NCBI GenBank assembly: GCA_026988585.1
Contig: JALSKY010000278.1
Coordinates: forward strand, 1-7,274
Reading direction: 5' to 3'
Origin: Deltaproteobacteria bacterium
GTDB taxonomy: Bacteria > Desulfobacterota > Dissulfuribacteria > Dissulfuribacterales > QOAL01
DNA length: 7,274 nucleotides
Position 1 is the stretch's first letter. The number at the start of each line of letters is the position of its first letter. The position numbers and the translations under genes were made by a program. A model generated the notes under the pieces. The model saw nothing but the letters and a program-made list of their open reading frames with translations. It was not told where the DNA came from and ran no database searches. Below are positions 6,332-7,274 of the stretch, piece by piece.

Positions 6332-7274
6332 CCCTTATCTCCTGAAGCCTCTTTTCCACCAGCTCCCTTATCTCAGCAAGCCTTTCCGGTGTCTCTGCCT
6401 CGAAGCGAAGCACCAGTACCGGCTGGGTATTGGATGCCCGGATAAGCCCCCAGCCATCTGGGAACAGTATTCGGACACCATCCACATCTATGGTATCATA
6501 ATGGCTGCTGAACCAATCCTTGGCCTTCTGAACCACCTTGAACTTCTCTGATTCAGGACAATCAACCCTGATCTCCGGGGTGGAAAAGGTGGCAGGAAGG
6601 TCCTTAAAACATGAAGAGAGCGGTTTCTCATCCTGGGAGAGTATTTCTGCCACCCTCAAGGCTGCATAGGTAGCGTCATCAAACCCGAAAAACCTGTCTG
6701 CAAAGAAGATATGACCGCTCATCTCACCTGCCAACAGTGCACCGGTCTCCTTCATCTTCTGTTTAATCAGGCTATGCCCGGTCTTCCACATCACCGGATT
6801 GCCGCCATGCTGCCGTATATCATCATACATTACGTGGGAACACTTCACTTCACCAATAACCGTAGCGCCCGGATGGTTCTTCAGGAGATCCCTGGATAGA
6901 AAGAGCAAAATCTTGTCACCATAGATCACCTCTCCCTGCTCATCCACAAGACCGATCCTGTCTCCATCCCCATCAAAGGCGATTCCGAAATCCGCCCCTA
7001 TCTCCTGCACCTTTGCCTGCATATCCTTCAAATTTTCAACAACTGTGGGATCAGGATGGTGGTTTGGAAAGCTCCCGTCAACCTCACAATAGAGGGATTC
7101 CACCTGGCATCCGCTATTCCTAAAGGCCTCCGGCGCAACAAGGGCTGACACCCCGTTTCCGCAATCAAGCACTACCTTCAACGGCCTGGCAATCCTGATG
7201 TTCTCATGAAGATAGGCAAGATATTCAGGAATGATCTCATATTCCTTCACTGTTCCAGCTCCAGCTTCCAGATC
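6309..7274 (-). CDS. Phosphomannomutase/phosphoglucomutase (alpha-D-phosphohexomutase), N-terminus outside window
   Basis: The minus-strand frame is open from the window edge to TAG at 6311-6309, giving 321 visible codons of a family that usually has about 455-465 residues. The GTG at 7250 is internal; eight codons before it (DLEAGAGT) are part of the same protein. The enzyme interconverts hexose 6-phosphate and hexose 1-phosphate, feeding GDP-mannose or UDP-glucose synthesis for polysaccharide and LPS. Seen, counting from the first visible residue: domain 2 with VVLDCGNGVSALVAPEAF and the metal-binding DGDGDR at about 101-106; domain 3 with the sugar-specificity loop GEMSGHIFF at about 183-191; domain 4 with the phosphate-binding loop RASNTQP at about 279-285. 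The catalytic serine loop lies upstream of the window. All visible active-site loops are intact. GEMSGH is typical of dual-specificity PMM/PGM, but mannose versus glucose preference cannot be settled here. It overlaps the DUF721 gene by 23 nt. Confidence 0.93.
   Translation of the reverse strand, partial: DLEAGAGTVKEYEIIPEYLAYLHENIRIARPLKVVLDCGNGVSALVAPEAFRNSGCQVESLYCEVDGSFPNHHPDPTVVENLKDMQAKVQEIGADFGIAFDGDGDRIGLVDEQGEVIYGDKILLFLSRDLLKNHPGATVIGEVKCSHVMYDDIRQHGGNPVMWKTGHSLIKQKMKETGALLAGEMSGHIFFADRFFGFDDATYAALRVAEILSQDEKPLSSCFKDLPATFSTPEIRVDCPESEKFKVVQKAKDWFSSHYDTIDVDGVRILFPDGWGLIRASNTQPVLVLRFEAETPERLAEIRELVEKRLQEIRDEIQNQG

Noticed and set aside
6186..6899. Plus-strand frames opposite the phosphohexomutase and DUF721 genes (6186-6551, 6711-6899)
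   Set aside because: Both are antisense to genes with intact catalytic motifs and have no recognisable domains of their own.

Overview
The window looks like chromosomal DNA from a Gram-negative bacterium. A lipoprotein with an outer-membrane-type lipobox, a large Sec-exported multidomain protein and a polysaccharide-type glycosyltransferase all point that way. The protein families (an NrfJ-like/OB-fold lipoprotein, an EhaR/COG4030-type HAD protein, a DUF721 protein next to a phosphohexomutase) suggest an anaerobic lineage such as Desulfobacterota (former Deltaproteobacteria). That placement is inference; no rRNA or other marker gene is present.

Layout: (1) 1-3200, plus strand: the 3' part of a GT-B (GT4-like) glycosyltransferase, followed after 20 nt by an 837-residue secreted protein. 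The latter carries an apparently split IPT/TIG fold, a concanavalin/LamG-like region, an Ig-like domain, a beta-rich domain, FnIII and PKD. The glycosyltransferase DNA is strikingly AT-rich and the downstream DNA is not, so this is probably the edge of a surface-polysaccharide island. (2) 3231-3260: a strong hairpin terminator between convergent genes. (3) 3292-4842, minus strand: a GTG-started 111-residue protein of unknown function with a clear promoter and Shine-Dalgarno, followed by a HAD-family phosphatase-like protein related to archaeal EhaR/COG4030. (4) 5040-5894, plus strand: a lipoprotein with two small beta-barrel-like domains joined by a Met/Gly-rich linker, divergent from the 111-residue gene. 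(5) 5917-5950: a second hairpin between convergent genes. (6) 5939-7274, minus strand: a phosphomannomutase/phosphoglucomutase (N-terminus outside the window) overlapping by 23 nt a downstream DUF721 (DciA-like) gene.

Functionally, the phosphohexomutase supplies activated-sugar precursors and the glycosyltransferase uses activated sugars. The two lie at opposite ends of the window and on opposite strands, so a shared pathway is possible but not shown. The EhaR-like/111-residue pair and the two-domain lipoprotein are the least understood parts. No tRNA, rRNA, CRISPR array, transposase or integrase was seen. No previously undescribed defence or mobile system is evident; the best candidates for new biology are the EhaR-like pair, the two-domain lipoprotein and the nested-domain exported protein.
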